The notes below the pieces were generated by a model. The model was not told the DNA's origin. It did not search any database and saw only the letters and a program-made list of their open reading frames with translations. Below are positions 5,611-5,875 of a DNA stretch of 5,875 nt, piece after piece (within the stretch, counting starts at the first letter, position 1; the number at the start of each line of letters is the position of its first letter). Both the position numbers and the translations under genes were made by a program. The DNA comes from an uncultured Collinsella sp. (lineage in GTDB: Bacteria > Actinomycetota > Coriobacteriia > Coriobacteriales > Coriobacteriaceae): positions 1 to 5,875 of the forward strand of contig USOF01000094.1 in assembly GCA_900556285.1 (NCBI GenBank). Reading direction: 5' to 3'.

Positions 5611-5875
5611 TTACCCGTTTAGCACCATCAGCAAAGGCCTCATGAGCTCGCGTCGTTTGGCAGTTTTAGAGTTCTCTTCTACAAGATCTTTCAGCCGCTG
5701 CATATCGAGCCCTCGCCCAAGCGCGTCGTTATAGGCATCGATGATTAATGAAGGGTCCTCGCAATCGAGGCAAAGATCGACAAGCGTACGCTCGGGCTTG
5801 GTTACCGGCAGGCCGTCGAGCCAAACGATATCCTGCTCAGCAATCTCGCGCTTTGCAAAAGAAAGGGATTCATTT
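5611..5875 (-). CDS. AbiEi-like antitoxin family protein, C-terminal part (5' end beyond window)
   Basis: A minus-strand frame is open from the right edge to a TAA at 5611-5613, giving the last 87 residues of a longer protein. The visible part contains WLDGLPVTKPERTLVDLC, followed by a helical tail (IIDAYNDALGRGLDMQRLKDLVEE). The 'VT-x-PERTLVDL' block and the following helices are typical of the AbiEi family of type IV antitoxin and transcriptional regulator proteins, whose N-terminal winged helix would lie outside the window. AbiEi normally binds its own promoter and opposes the nucleotidyltransferase toxin AbiEii, usually encoded just downstream. Here the stop is followed by a terminator hairpin and a convergent gene, so no AbiEii follows. 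It may be an orphan regulator of the many AbiEi-like proteins without a toxin. No in-window start is claimed. Confidence 0.7.
   Translation of the reverse strand, partial: NESLSFAKREIAEQDIVWLDGLPVTKPERTLVDLCLDCEDPSLIIDAYNDALGRGLDMQRLKDLVEENSKTAKRRELMRPLLMVLNG

Overview
The window looks like a stretch of a moderately high-GC bacterial chromosome or integrated element. Purine-rich AAAGG-type ribosome binding sites, the codon use and the protein flavour suggest a Coriobacteriia-like actinomycete (Collinsella/Olsenella type). That placement is an impression from composition and family resemblance only.

Layout. Positions 1-3800 hold four closely spaced minus-strand genes. In transcription order they are an unrecognised 305-aa protein (2883-3800), a VirD4/TraG-type coupling ATPase of 494 aa (1360-2844), a ClpP-family serine peptidase of 200 aa (641-1243), and an unrecognised gene whose 3' end lies beyond the left edge (1-566). 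A hairpin followed by a T-run separates the coupling ATPase from clpP. Positions 3801-4090 form an AT-rich divergent control region with plausible back-to-back promoters and a nested inverted repeat. Positions 4091-5527 hold one plus-strand gene, a 478-aa protein in which a remnant of a type I N6-adenine methylase (HsdM-like, without visible SAM or NPPY motifs) is fused to a single HsdS-like target-recognition domain and a C-terminal helix. A strong hairpin at 5551-5585 separates it from a convergent minus-strand gene at the right edge, whose visible part resembles the C-terminal part of AbiEi-type antitoxins.

How the parts may fit. The coupling ATPase suggests a conjugative or mobilizable element running leftwards, but no relaxase, VirB4 or integrase is visible. 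The right part looks like accessory or defence DNA: a methylase/specificity relic and an AbiEi-like protein with no toxin gene after it. The two most unusual points are a membrane-anchor-free VirD4-like ATPase co-oriented with a full-length ClpP paralogue, and the free-standing M-remnant/half-S protein, which keeps DNA-recognition parts but apparently not methylation chemistry.
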